Positions 1 through 7,949 of a stretch of 42,766 bases of DNA are shown here, in pieces (positions within the stretch are counted from its first letter, which is position 1; each line of letters starts with the position of its first letter). The notes beneath the pieces are model-generated. The model searched no databases. It saw only the letters and a program-made list of their open reading frames with translations, and was not told where the DNA came from. A program made the translations under genes and the position numbers. Location: contig NZ_CAMYIP010000152.1 in NCBI RefSeq assembly GCF_947258525.1, positions 36,183 to 78,948 on the forward strand, written 5' to 3'. The DNA is from an uncultured Eudoraea sp. (lineage in GTDB: Bacteria > Bacteroidota > Bacteroidia > Flavobacteriales > Flavobacteriaceae).

Positions 1-1107
1 TCTTTAGGTGGTTTACGAGATGAAGCTGAAATAAGAGGGCACCGTAAAACTTATATAGGCGCCATGCCAGGCAGGATTTTACAAAGTATTAAAAAAGCAG
101 GGACTTCGAACCCCGTTTTCATTTTAGACGAAATAGACAAATTGGGTGCTAGTCACCAGGGCGATCCTTCTTCCGCCATGTTAGAGGTATTGGATCCTGA
201 ACAAAACAATGAATTCCACGATAATTTCCTTGAGCTGGGTTATGATCTTTCTAAAGTCATGTTTATAGCAACAGCCAATAATCTTTCTACGATTCAACCT
301 GCCTTGCGCGATAGAATGGAGATAATAAATGTTACCGGATATACCATTGAAGAAAAAGTAGAAATTGGGAAACGACATTTGCTGCCCAAACAACTCAAAG
401 AGCATGGGCTCTCGTCGAAAGATTTAAAAATTGGGAAACGCCAGCTGGAAAAAATTGTTGAAGGGTATACACGAGAATCCGGTGTAAGAGGGCTGGAAAA
501 ACAAATAGCGAAAATGGTCCGATATGCTGCTAAATCAATTGCTATTGAGGAGTCATATAATGTAAAGATTAGTAATGATGATATAGAAAAAGTATTGGGT
601 CCGGCCAGGTTGGAACGCGATAAATATGAAAATAATGATATAGCCGGAGTTGTTACAGGATTGGCCTGGACCAGTGTAGGTGGAGATATTCTTTTTATAG
701 AATCTATCCTTTTTGGTATAAATCCTTCAGTTTTTGATAAGTATAATGTTCATATTCACGTACCTGAAGGAGCAACACCCAAGGATGGTCCTAGTGCAGG
801 TATTACAATGCTGACATCGCTGGTTTCTCTTTTTGCTCAGAAAAAGGTTAAAAAAAGCCTCGCTATGACTGGTGAGATTACTTTAAGGGGCAAAGTTTTA
901 CCTGTAGGCGGTATTAAAGAAAAAATACTTGCGGCTAAAAGGGCAAGGATAAAGGAGATAATACTATCTGAGGAAAACAGAAAAGATATCCTGGATATTA
1001 AAGAGGAATACTTAAAAGGGCTCACATTTCATTATGTTACCGATATGAGTGAGGTAATAGATAAAGCCATCACTGACCAAAAAGTAAAAAACGCCAAGAA
1101 ATTATAA
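1..1107 (+). CDS. lon: Lon ATP-dependent protease, 3' part
   Basis: This is the C-terminal part of Lon, the cytosolic AAA+ serine protease that degrades misfolded and regulatory proteins. The reading frame is open from base 1 ([25 protein letters not shown]), so the gene starts upstream of the window. Visible are the Walker B box ([10 protein letters not shown]), the sensor/arginine region ([20 protein letters not shown]), and the protease domain with the catalytic serine in [11 protein letters not shown] (codon 793-795) and the catalytic lysine in PVGGIKEK (codon 916-918). Both residues of the Ser-Lys dyad are intact, and the C-terminus ends where the family normally ends. A 99-base gap separates it from cmk. 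The identity is certain; only the N-terminal domain and Walker A lie outside the window. Confidence 0.97.
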   Translation, partial: SLGGLRDEAEIRGHRKTYIGAMPGRILQSIKKAGTSNPVFILDEIDKLGASHQGDPSSAMLEVLDPEQNNEFHDNFLELGYDLSKVMFIATANNLSTIQPALRDRMEIINVTGYTIEEKVEIGKRHLLPKQLKEHGLSSKDLKIGKRQLEKIVEGYTRESGVRGLEKQIAKMVRYAAKSIAIEESYNVKISNDDIEKVLGPARLERDKYENNDIAGVVTGLAWTSVGGDILFIESILFGINPSVFDKYNVHIHVPEGATPKDGPSAGITMLTSLVSLFAQKKVKKSLAMTGEITLRGKVLPVGGIKEKILAAKRARIKEIILSEENRKDILDIKEEYLKGLTFHYVTDMSEVIDKAITDQKVKNAKKL

Positions 1108-1117
1108 TATGATAATA

Positions 1118-1176
1118 CGAAACTAAATTTGCGCTTGCTTTCTTAGGATTAAGTAAAAAGGGATTTTTTAGTTTCG
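1118..1176. repeat. 10-bp inverted repeat between lon and cmk
   Basis: The arms CGAAACTAAA (1118-1127) and TTTAGTTTCG (1167-1176) are perfect reverse complements separated by 39 bases. The loop holds a smaller CTTA/TAAG match. There is no T-run after the second arm, so it is not a standard intrinsic terminator. It could be an RNA fold at the lon 3' end or a regulatory site for cmk. Confidence 0.4.
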
Positions 1177-1194
1177 CTTTAAATCATTTCTCTC

Positions 1195-1202
1195 TACTTT
1201 TA
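1195..1202 (+). promoter_or_regulatory. weak candidate -7 box for cmk
   Basis: TACTTTTA differs by one base from the Bacteroidota -7 consensus TAnnTTTG, and TTTC lies 19 bases upstream in the -33 position. The box ends only four bases before the cmk ATG, so use of this promoter would give an almost leaderless transcript. Low confidence because neither box is exact. Confidence 0.25.
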
Positions 1203-1206
1203 ACAT

Positions 1207-1911
1207 ATGGGAAAGATTACTATTGCAATTGATGGTTATTCTTCGACAGGAAAAAGTACCATTGCCAAAGAATTGGCCAAATCATTGAATTACGTATATG
1301 TTGATACCGGTGCAATGTACCGTGCAATTACCTTATTTGCTATAGAGAACAATTGCATTGTTGACCATGAAATTGATTTTAAGAAGTTAATTGGTCTACT
1401 TCCCAAAGCAAAACTCAAATTTCAGTTTAATGATGAATTGGGATTCTCGGAAATGTTTCTCAATGGGAAAAATGTGGAGAAGGAAATTAGAAGTATGCGA
1501 GTTTCCAAAGAGGTAAGTAAAATTTCTGTAATACCCGAAGTCCGTGAGAAATTAGTCAACATGCAACGAGAAATGGGAAATTCCAAAGGGATAGTGATGG
1601 ATGGCCGAGATATTGGAACTATTGTTTTTCCTAATGCAGAGCTCAAAATATTTATGACTGCTTCTCCTGATATTAGGGCATCAAGACGCTATAAGGAATT
1701 GATTTCACGAGGAGAAAATGTTGAATTTGAAGAGGTGCTAAAAAATGTTCGTGAACGTGATTATATTGATTCAAACAGAGCATCTTCACCTCTTGTTAAA
1801 GCTCAGGATGCAATATTGTTTGATAATAGCGACATGGGCTTAAAGGAACAGTTTGAAAGAATTCATTATTACGCGCTGCAGGTCATTGATAAAAACAAAA
1901 AGAACGCTTAA
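1207..1911 (+). CDS. cmk: cytidylate kinase
   Basis: Cytosolic (d)CMP kinase that uses ATP to make (d)CDP in pyrimidine nucleotide recycling. The 234-residue length is normal. The P-loop GYSSTGKST is at about residues 10-18, followed by YVDTGAMYRA, the CMP-binding MDGRDIGTIVFPNA region, and the C-terminal lid and DxxD region RRYKELISRG...RERDYIDSNRASSPL. The ATG at 1207 is the only start that gives the standard N-terminus MGKITIAIDGYSSTGKS. The stop codon lies inside a strong terminator hairpin. The gene converges with the LysM gene. Confidence 0.97.
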   Translation: MGKITIAIDGYSSTGKSTIAKELAKSLNYVYVDTGAMYRAITLFAIENNCIVDHEIDFKKLIGLLPKAKLKFQFNDELGFSEMFLNGKNVEKEIRSMRVSKEVSKISVIPEVREKLVNMQREMGNSKGIVMDGRDIGTIVFPNAELKIFMTASPDIRASRRYKELISRGENVEFEEVLKNVRERDYIDSNRASSPLVKAQDAILFDNSDMGLKEQFERIHYYALQVIDKNKKNA

Positions 1912-1924
1912 AAAGCGTTCTTTT
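1898..1924. terminator. bidirectional intrinsic terminator at the cmk stop
   Basis: The arms AAAAGAACGCTT (1898-1909) and AAGCGTTCTTTT (1913-1924) form a perfect 12-bp stem with an AAA loop. A-tract and T-tract flank the stem on either side, so it can stop transcription of cmk from the left and of the LysM gene from the right. The cmk stop codon (1909-1911) sits at the top of the stem. Confidence 0.9.
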
Positions 1925-1942
1925 CTAAGATAAATATGTTAA

Positions 1943-2323
1943 CTAAGCATTGGGAATAATCAAAACCTGGTCCGGATGGATTACATCCGGGTTACTTAGA
2001 ATATTTGTATTTGCATTAAAGATCTGTTTGTATTTCATTGGATCGCCATAGTAGTGCTTAGCTATTTTACTAAGAGACTCTCCGCTTTTAACAACGTGGC
2101 GATGATAAACAGAAGTATCCGCAACTGTAATATTTGCCTTAATATCGGTTGGGTGTTCACCTCCAATTTCTTTTATTTTATCCCAAATCAGATCTTTTTC
2201 ATATTGGGTATTAGCTTCGCCTTTGACCTTTAAAACCCCTTCTGATTCGCCTACATCCCCATCTTTTATTCCAAGTTGCTCACCCAAATTAAGGACTGAC
2301 TGATATTTCTCTTTGACACTCAT
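1943..2323 (-). CDS. BON-LysM protein (YgaU/Kbp-like)
   Basis: A 126-residue protein without signal peptide. Residues about 20-75 look like a BON-type fold (GVLKVKGEANTQYEKDLIWDKI), and residues about 75-125 are a LysM motif (HVVKSGESLSKIAKHYYGDPMKYKQIF...NPDVIHPDQVLIIP). This order and size match E. coli YgaU/Kbp, a cytoplasmic K+-binding protein. Whether this protein senses potassium or binds peptidoglycan cannot be told from the sequence. It is transcribed alone, divergent from rpsA, and shares the cmk terminator. Confidence 0.85.
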   Translation of the reverse strand: MSVKEKYQSVLNLGEQLGIKDGDVGESEGVLKVKGEANTQYEKDLIWDKIKEIGGEHPTDIKANITVADTSVYHRHVVKSGESLSKIAKHYYGDPMKYKQIFNANTNILSNPDVIHPDQVLIIPNA

Positions 2324-2343
2324 GTTGTATATTTTAATTGTTA

Positions 2344-2373
2344 GTATTTTGTGATCACGAAGTTACAAAATAC
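2344..2373. repeat. 9-bp inverted repeat between the LysM gene and rpsA
   Basis: GTATTTTGT (2344-2352) and ACAAAATAC (2365-2373) are perfect reverse complements with a 12-base spacer. Each arm contains TATTTTG, one base short of the TAnnTTTG -7 box, on opposite strands. The repeat lies 20 bases before the LysM start, where an operator or the LysM promoter would be expected. Confidence 0.4.
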
Positions 2374-2436
2374 CTTCTGATTTTGCTAAGAAACATGTAA
2401 ATCCAGACCCTTATTTTAAACCTTCCCTTTCACAAC

Positions 2437-2467
2437 TTTGTAAAACAACAATTTAATTGTATTTTTG
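2437..2467 (+). promoter_or_regulatory. rpsA promoter, Bacteroidota consensus
   Basis: TTTG (2437-2440), exactly 19 bases, then TATTTTTG (2460-2467) matches the TTTG / TAnnTTTG consensus without error. Transcription should begin near 2474, giving an rpsA leader of about 110 bases. The leader has a CTCCT/AGGAG pairing (2470-2474 with 2489-2493) and a CAGGA/TCCTG pairing (2533-2537 with 2548-2552). Confidence 0.85.
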
Positions 2468-2584
2468 CACTCCTTTTTGCAAATAATCAGGAGAAAAAAG
2501 GAAGAACAAAAAAAATTAAATAACAACTTCTGCAGGAATTGCTTAGGTCCTGAAAGTACTGCGGAATACAAATTTAATCAGCAC

Positions 2585-4420
2585 ATGGCTGAAGAAAAAG
2601 CAATAACAGAAGCAGTAGAAACTGCTGAAGTAAAAGAAGAACAAAAAGTAGAAACTCCAAAACAGGATCCTAAAGAGTTTTTGGAGAATTTCAATTGGGA
2701 GAAATACGAAGAAGGAATAGAGCGTGTTGAAGATTCCAAACTTGAAGAATTTGAAAAATTAGTTGCAGAAAATTTTGTTGATACAGCAGATGAGGAGGTT
2801 GTAGAAGGTGTGGTAACACATTTGACAGACCGTGAGGCAATTATTGATATTAACGCCAAGTCTGAAGGAGTTATCTCGCTCAATGAGTTCCGATACAACC
2901 CTGATCTGAAGATTGGTGATAAAGTTGAGGTTCTAATTGATATCCGTGAAGATAAAAGCGGACAATTGGTATTATCTCATAGAAAGGCCAGAACTATTAT
3001 GGCCTGGGATAGAGTTAATGCGGCTCATGATAAGGAAGAAGTAGTTACAGGTTTTGTAAAATGCAGAACTAAGGGAGGAATGATTGTGGATGTTTTTGGA
3101 ATTGAAGCATTCTTGCCTGGTTCACAGATTGATGTAAAACCTATTCGTGATTACGATCAGTATGTGGGCAAGACTATGGAGTTCAAGGTTGTTAAAATTA
3201 ACCACGAATTCAAGAATGTGGTGGTTTCACACAAAGCTCTGATCGAAGCAGATATTGAAGAACAGAAGAAAGAGATTATCAGTCAGCTCGAAAAAGGTCA
3301 GGTACTAGAAGGTATAGTTAAGAACATTACTTCCTACGGTGTCTTTATTGACCTTGGTGGAGTTGATGGTCTGGTTCATATTACGGATCTTTCCTGGAGC
3401 AGGATAAATCATCCTAACGAAGTTGTGGAATTAGATCAAAAACTCAATGTAGTTATTCTCGATTTTGATGATAATAAATCCAGAATTCAACTAGGTCTTA
3501 AACAATTGGAAAAACATCCCTGGGATGCTCTGGGAGATGAAATAAAAATTGGAGACAAAGTAAAAGGAAAAGTAGTTGTAATTGCAGATTATGGTGCCTT
3601 TTTAGAAGTAGCTGAAGGAGTAGAAGGATTGATTCATGTATCCGAAATGTCCTGGTCAACGCATTTGAGATCTGCACAGGATTTTGTGAAAGTTGGTGAT
3701 GAACTCGAAGCCGTTGTTTTAACTCTCGACAGAGAAGATCGTAAAATGTCACTGGGGATCAAGCAATTAACACCAGATCCTTGGACAGATATCACTTCTA
3801 AGTATCCTGTTGGTTCACGACATAAAGGTATTGTCCGAAACTTTACCAATTTTGGTGTTTTTGTTGAACTTGAAGAAGGAATAGATGGATTAATTTATAT
3901 CTCAGATCTTTCCTGGACCAAGAAAATTAAACACCCTTCAGAATTTGTAACAGTTGGTGATACTCTTGAAGTTGAAGTCCTTGAGCTCGATGTAGAAGGT
4001 CGTAAATTAAGTTTAGGCCACAAACAAACTACTGAAAATCCATGGGACAAATATGAAAAGGAATTTGCCCTTGGAACGGTTCACAAAGCTGCCATTTCTG
4101 AAATAGTAGATAAAGGTGCTGTTATAGACTTTAATGAAGACATAACCGCGTTCGTACCTCAGCGTCATATGGAAAAAGAGGATGGTAAAAAGTTGAATAA
4201 AGGCGAAGAGGCTGAATTCAAGATTATTGAATTCAATAAAGAATTCAAACGAGTAGTAGCAAGTCACACTGCTATTTTCAGAGAAGAAGAACAACGTAAT
4301 GTAAAGGCGGCTAAAAAGAAAGCAGCTGCTTCAGCAGAAGAGGCTAAACCAACTTTGGGGGATGCCAATGAGCAGTTACAAGCGTTGAAAGACAAGATGG
4401 AAGCCAATAAGAAAAAATAG
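2585..4420 (+). CDS. rpsA: 30S ribosomal protein S1
   Basis: Ribosomal protein S1 binds mRNA on the 30S subunit. This copy is 611 residues with an acidic N-terminal extension (about 1-70), followed by six S1 domains beginning near residues 70, 155, 240, 325, 412 and 500. Domains 3-5 are the best conserved (for example ITSYGVFIDLGGVDGLVHITDLSW), and domain 6 is degenerate. The tail is Lys/Ala-rich. I chose the ATG at 2585 (MAEEKAITEAVE). The same frame is open back to a TTG at 2465, but that codon overlaps the -7 box and cannot be translated from this promoter. A strong terminator follows, so rpsA is monocistronic. Confidence 0.96.
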   Translation: MAEEKAITEAVETAEVKEEQKVETPKQDPKEFLENFNWEKYEEGIERVEDSKLEEFEKLVAENFVDTADEEVVEGVVTHLTDREAIIDINAKSEGVISLNEFRYNPDLKIGDKVEVLIDIREDKSGQLVLSHRKARTIMAWDRVNAAHDKEEVVTGFVKCRTKGGMIVDVFGIEAFLPGSQIDVKPIRDYDQYVGKTMEFKVVKINHEFKNVVVSHKALIEADIEEQKKEIISQLEKGQVLEGIVKNITSYGVFIDLGGVDGLVHITDLSWSRINHPNEVVELDQKLNVVILDFDDNKSRIQLGLKQLEKHPWDALGDEIKIGDKVKGKVVVIADYGAFLEVAEGVEGLIHVSEMSWSTHLRSAQDFVKVGDELEAVVLTLDREDRKMSLGIKQLTPDPWTDITSKYPVGSRHKGIVRNFTNFGVFVELEEGIDGLIYISDLSWTKKIKHPSEFVTVGDTLEVEVLELDVEGRKLSLGHKQTTENPWDKYEKEFALGTVHKAAISEIVDKGAVIDFNEDITAFVPQRHMEKEDGKKLNKGEEAEFKIIEFNKEFKRVVASHTAIFREEEQRNVKAAKKKAAASAEEAKPTLGDANEQLQALKDKMEANKKK

Positions 4421-4455
4421 GTTTTTAAGAAGTCTTCTTCACTAGAATTAAATAT

Positions 4456-4488
4456 AAAAGTCCTGATATACACATCAGGACTTTTTTT
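4456..4488 (+). terminator. intrinsic terminator of rpsA
   Basis: AAAAGTCCTGAT (4456-4467) pairs perfectly with ATCAGGACTTTT (4474-4485) around a 6-base loop, and a T-run continues to 4488. It lies 35 bases after the rpsA stop. Confidence 0.93.
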
Positions 4489-4558
4489 ATTTCTTTTAAA
4501 ATGAGAGACTAAGATCCTTACAATTTTGGATCCTTCATTTAAATTAAGTAGAAATCCC

Positions 4559-4566
4559 TACTTTTG
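4559..4566 (+). promoter_or_regulatory. -7 box upstream of pyrR
   Basis: TACTTTTG matches TAnnTTTG exactly and lies 28 bases before the pyrR ATG. No TTTG is found 19 bases upstream; the nearest ends 30 bases before the box. This is the likely start point of the pyrR-pyrB transcript. Confidence 0.5.
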
Positions 4567-4594
4567 TAGTTGAAAAGAGTAGGTTATCTAGCCC

Positions 4595-5134
4595 ATGAGT
4601 CAAAAAGTATTGCTTTCTTCTAAAGAGATTAACATTATACTACACCGCCTGGCTTGTCAACTATTAGAACATCATTTAGATTTTTCGGAGACTGCATTAA
4701 TAGGAATACAACCCCGCGGAATTTTTCTGGCTCAACGACTTTCAAAAATTCTTAAAGAAGATTATGGGGTAAGCCAAATTAATCTGGGACTTCTCGATAT
4801 AACTTTTTACAGGGATGATTTTAGACGAGGAGAAAAAACCCTCGAGGCCAGCAGTACTAAAATGGATTTTCTTGTGGAAGGTAAAAAAGTTGTCCTTATA
4901 GATGATGTTCTCTATACAGGCAGGAGCATTCGTGCAGCCTTAACGGCGATCCAGTCTTTTGGAAGACCCAGGGAGATAGAATTATTAACCCTTATTGATC
5001 GTCGCTTTAGCAGGCATTTGCCAATTCAGCCTAACTATCGTGGAAGACAGGTAGATGCTATAAATGAGGAGAAAGTAAAGGTTATGTGGAAGGAAAATGA
5101 CGGAAAAGATATTATTTATTTGGTAAGTAAATAG
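4595..5134 (+). CDS. pyrR: PyrR-type phosphoribosyltransferase / pyr regulator
   Basis: A 179-residue type I phosphoribosyltransferase. The PRPP-binding loop is VVLIDDVLYTGRSIRAAL (about residues 94-111), and the N-terminal hood has IGIQPRGIFLAQRL. Family members regulate pyrimidine mRNA by attenuation and/or act as uracil phosphoribosyltransferases. Its position seven bases before pyrB supports a pyrimidine role. I found no convincing PyrR-binding attenuator in the short leader, so regulation of its own operon is not shown. Confidence 0.92.
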   Translation: MSQKVLLSSKEINIILHRLACQLLEHHLDFSETALIGIQPRGIFLAQRLSKILKEDYGVSQINLGLLDITFYRDDFRRGEKTLEASSTKMDFLVEGKKVVLIDDVLYTGRSIRAALTAIQSFGRPREIELLTLIDRRFSRHLPIQPNYRGRQVDAINEEKVKVMWKENDGKDIIYLVSK

Positions 5135-5141
5135 GGAACAG

Positions 5142-6068
5142 ATGAGCGAATTGAGTGTAAAACACTTGTTGGGCATAAAATATCTTAAAGAAAAAGATAT
5201 CCAACTAATTTTTGAGACCGCTGATCACTTCAAAGAGGTTATTAACCGATCAATTAAAAAAGTCCCTTCTCTCCGTGATATAACCATTGCAAATATTTTC
5301 TTCGAAAGCAGTACCAGAACTAAGCTGTCTTTTGAACTTGCCGAAAAACGGTTATCTGCTGATGTGATTAATTTTTCTGCAGCTCAGTCATCGGTTAAAA
5401 AAGGAGAAACACTAATTGATACGGTCAATAATATCCTTTCTATGAAAGTAGATATGGTGGTAATGAGACATCCCAGTCCCGGAGCAGGCATATTTCTTTC
5501 ACAACATGTAGATGCAGCAATTGTAAATGCAGGTGATGGCGCCCATGAACATCCAACTCAGGCTCTTTTGGATTCTTATTCTATTCGTGAAAAATTGGGT
5601 GATGTCTCCGGAAAAAATGTAGTTATTGTCGGAGATATTCTTCATTCCAGAGTGGCCTTGTCAAATATTTTTGCCTTAAAATTACAAGGCGCAAATGTAA
5701 AAGTGTGCGGTCCTCGTACCTTGCTGCCAAAGTATATAGAATCTTTAGGGATAGAGATAGAGACCGATCTTGTAAAGGCATTAAATTGGTGTGATGTGGC
5801 CAATATGTTGAGGATTCAGAATGAACGCTTAGATATAAGTTATTTTCCAACAACCAGGGAATATACGCAACAATACGGAGTTAATAAGGCAATTCTGGAT
5901 GGTCTGGATAAGGAAATTGTAATTATGCACCCCGGCCCAATTAATCGAGGCGTTGAGATAACCAGCGATGTAGCCGATTCTAAACAATCCATAATTCTTA
6001 ATCAGGTTGAAAACGGAGTGGCTATTCGTATGGCCGTAATATATTTATTAGCTTCGAAAATAAAATAG
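5142..6068 (+). CDS. pyrB: aspartate carbamoyltransferase catalytic subunit
   Basis: Condenses carbamoyl phosphate and aspartate, the first committed step of pyrimidine synthesis. Its 308 residues contain the carbamoyl-phosphate loop FFESSTRTKLSFE (about 50-62), the K-containing SSVKKGE loop, HPTQALLD, and the aspartate-side HPGPINRGVEI. All expected catalytic motifs are present. No pyrI regulatory subunit follows, so the enzyme is probably an unregulated trimer. It is tightly spaced with pyrR upstream and with the small gene at 6075 downstream, which suggests one operon through rnz. Confidence 0.97.
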   Translation: MSELSVKHLLGIKYLKEKDIQLIFETADHFKEVINRSIKKVPSLRDITIANIFFESSTRTKLSFELAEKRLSADVINFSAAQSSVKKGETLIDTVNNILSMKVDMVVMRHPSPGAGIFLSQHVDAAIVNAGDGAHEHPTQALLDSYSIREKLGDVSGKNVVIVGDILHSRVALSNIFALKLQGANVKVCGPRTLLPKYIESLGIEIETDLVKALNWCDVANMLRIQNERLDISYFPTTREYTQQYGVNKAILDGLDKEIVIMHPGPINRGVEITSDVADSKQSIILNQVENGVAIRMAVIYLLASKIK

Positions 6069-6074
6069 TGAATT

Positions 6075-6407
6075 ATGATTTTTGATAAAAAGGGTAATAC
6101 TACTATAGTTTACCAGGAAAACATTTCCTTGAGAAAATTCATAGAGAATCTGAACAGATCATACAAGAATATTAAAAACGATCATTTAATTATTAACCTA
6201 TTTTCGTTCTCTGAGATTACTTCAAATGATATCCTGGAGTTTCTTCAGCTATCTAACACACACCGGGCGGACAATAAATCATTTGTGTTGGTAACCAATA
6301 AAGTGGAATATGATCAGGTACCTGATGAGATATGTCTGGTACCAACGATCCAGGAGGCCAATGACATTATTGAAATGGAAGAAATTGAACGTGATCTTGA
6401 CTTGTGA
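6075..6407 (+). CDS. small STAS-like protein upstream of rnz
   Basis: A 110-residue soluble protein. The alternating pattern (IINLFSFSEITSNDILEFLQLSNTHRADNKSFVLVTN, then IPTIQEANDIIEMEEIERDL) resembles a STAS/anti-sigma antagonist fold: a strand, a helix, a strand with hydrophobic core, and a C-terminal helix beginning with an EA dipeptide. No conserved phosphorylatable serine can be assigned confidently. It lies six bases after pyrB and three bases before the DUF3291 gene, in the pyr-rnz operon. Proteins in this position are sometimes labelled ribonuclease Z by neighbourhood, but it has no metallo-beta-lactamase motif. Confidence 0.7.
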   Translation: MIFDKKGNTTIVYQENISLRKFIENLNRSYKNIKNDHLIINLFSFSEITSNDILEFLQLSNTHRADNKSFVLVTNKVEYDQVPDEICLVPTIQEANDIIEMEEIERDLDL

Positions 6408-6410
6408 TTA

Positions 6411-6893
6411 ATGAATTATAACCTTGCCCAAATTAATATTGCCCGTATGCTGGCCCCTTTGGATAGCCCGATTATGAAAGATTTTGTAGATAATCTGGAT
6501 CGAATTAACCAAATAGCGGAATCAAGTGATGGTTTTGTTTGGCGATTAATTGAGGACGATACCAGTGATTCGGCCGTTGAGGTGTTCCATGATGATTTTA
6601 TTGTTGTAAATATGTCTTTATGGAAATCAATTAAAGCACTTTTCGACTTCACTTATAAATCTGATCACAAGGATATATTTAAAAGGAGAAAAGAATGGTT
6701 CTCAAATATGAAAGAAATGCATATGGTCTGCTGGTATATACCTGAAGGTGATTATCCTACGCCTCAGGATGGAAAGGACAGGCTTGAATATCTCAATAAG
6801 TACGGGGAAAGCCCTTATGCCTTTACTTTAAAGAGCAATTTTACACCAATACAGGCCAGCCTCTATAAATTGGAAACCAGGAAACAACGATGA
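6411..6893 (+). CDS. DUF3291 domain protein
   Basis: A 160-residue protein beginning LAQINIARMLAPLDSPIMKDFVDNLDRIN, with VWRLIEDD and a late MHMVCWYIPEGDYPT segment, the usual features of DUF3291 (a dimeric alpha+beta barrel-like family). The function of the family is not known to me; the fold often occurs in heme-degrading and monooxygenase-like proteins. Its stop overlaps the rnz start (ATGA at 6890-6893), so translation of the two is probably coupled. Confidence 0.8.
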   Translation: MNYNLAQINIARMLAPLDSPIMKDFVDNLDRINQIAESSDGFVWRLIEDDTSDSAVEVFHDDFIVVNMSLWKSIKALFDFTYKSDHKDIFKRRKEWFSNMKEMHMVCWYIPEGDYPTPQDGKDRLEYLNKYGESPYAFTLKSNFTPIQASLYKLETRKQR

Positions 6894-7795
6894 AGCTGCA
6901 CATCCTCGGTTGCTATGCTGCTACCCCTAGAACATTGACTAACCCTACATCTCAGGTATTAGAAATAGAAAACCACTTATTTCTAATAGACTGCGGTGAA
7001 GGAACACAGGTGCAGTTAAGAAAGAATAAAATAAAATTCTCGAGGATTGAACGTATTTTTATTTCGCATTTACATGGGGATCACTTTTTCGGGTTACCGG
7101 GACTAATTTCAACTTTTAGATTGCTGGGTAGAGAAAAAGATTTGCATATATATGGCCCCAAAGGCATTCAAGAGGCTATTACCTTACTACTTAAACTTGG
7201 CAATTCCTGGACGAATTATAAACTTATTTTTCATGAATTATCTTCCAGTAAATCTGAAGTTATTTTTGAAGATACAAAAGTGAAGGTTAAGACAATTCCT
7301 ATGGATCATAGGATTTATACTAATGGCTTCTTATTTAGTGAATTACCCGGTGAGCGCAAATTAAATGTACTTGCAACATCAAAGCATAAAATTGACAAAG
7401 CGTATTTCAGGAGTATAAAACAGGGTAAGGATATAAAACTGGATGATGGTTCAGTCATTGCAAATTCACAACTAAGTCTGGATCCACCTCCGCCAAAACA
7501 CTATGCTTATTGCAGTGATACCGGGTTTAATAGGGATGTGATACCGCTTATAAAGGAAGTTGATCTATTGTATCACGAATCCACTTTTTTAGAATCCGAA
7601 GCACATTTAGCAAAAAAAACAAAGCATTCTACTGCAACAGATGCCGCAACAATAGCAAAAGAAGCCAAAGTATTTAGACTAATCCTGGGACATTTTTCTA
7701 CCAGGTATAAGTCCATACAGCCATTCAAAGAAGAAGCTATCAAGGTTTTTAATAATGTTGATCTGGCGGATGACGGTAAGATATTCGAAATTTGA
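6890..7795 (+). CDS. rnz: ribonuclease Z
   Basis: Zinc endoribonuclease that trims tRNA 3' trailers. The 301-residue size is that of the short RNase Z form. The metallo-beta-lactamase motif SHLHGDHFFGLPGL is at about residues 61-74. Further metal ligands are in MDHRIYTNGF, CSDTGFN and the HFSTRY region, and the KHSTATDAA segment also fits the family. The start is fixed by the ATGA overlap with the DUF3291 gene. Confidence 0.95.
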   Translation: MKLHILGCYAATPRTLTNPTSQVLEIENHLFLIDCGEGTQVQLRKNKIKFSRIERIFISHLHGDHFFGLPGLISTFRLLGREKDLHIYGPKGIQEAITLLLKLGNSWTNYKLIFHELSSSKSEVIFEDTKVKVKTIPMDHRIYTNGFLFSELPGERKLNVLATSKHKIDKAYFRSIKQGKDIKLDDGSVIANSQLSLDPPPPKHYAYCSDTGFNRDVIPLIKEVDLLYHESTFLESEAHLAKKTKHSTATDAATIAKEAKVFRLILGHFSTRYKSIQPFKEEAIKVFNNVDLADDGKIFEI

Positions 7796-7915
7796 TCAAA
7801 GTAGTTTTCAAAAAATGGGTCTCAACCTTCCAATTCTGGCAAAAGAAGATTGTTCAAAGCTTTCCGACCATTTTATAAAAATTCAATAACACTTCACTTT
7901 TATACATCTTTTCCC

Positions 7916-7923
7916 CAACTTTG
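7916..7923 (+). promoter_or_regulatory. possible -7 box for pdxH-sixA-ppk1
   Basis: CAACTTTG is one base from TAnnTTTG and lies 26 bases before the pdxH ATG. TTCA, not TTTG, occupies the -33 position. It is the only candidate in the 154-base gap after rnz. Confidence 0.25.
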
Positions 7924-7949
7924 TAGAGTTAATGTTTGTCTTTTAAGAA

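Noticed and set aside
2465-2584. N-terminal extension of rpsA from a TTG at 2465
   Set aside because: The TTG overlaps the -7 box of the promoter, so it would not be in the transcript; S1 proteins of this group begin near MAEEK.
4486-4594. PyrR-binding attenuator before pyrR
   Set aside because: The predicted leader is about 20 bases, too short for the known binding loop and terminator pair.
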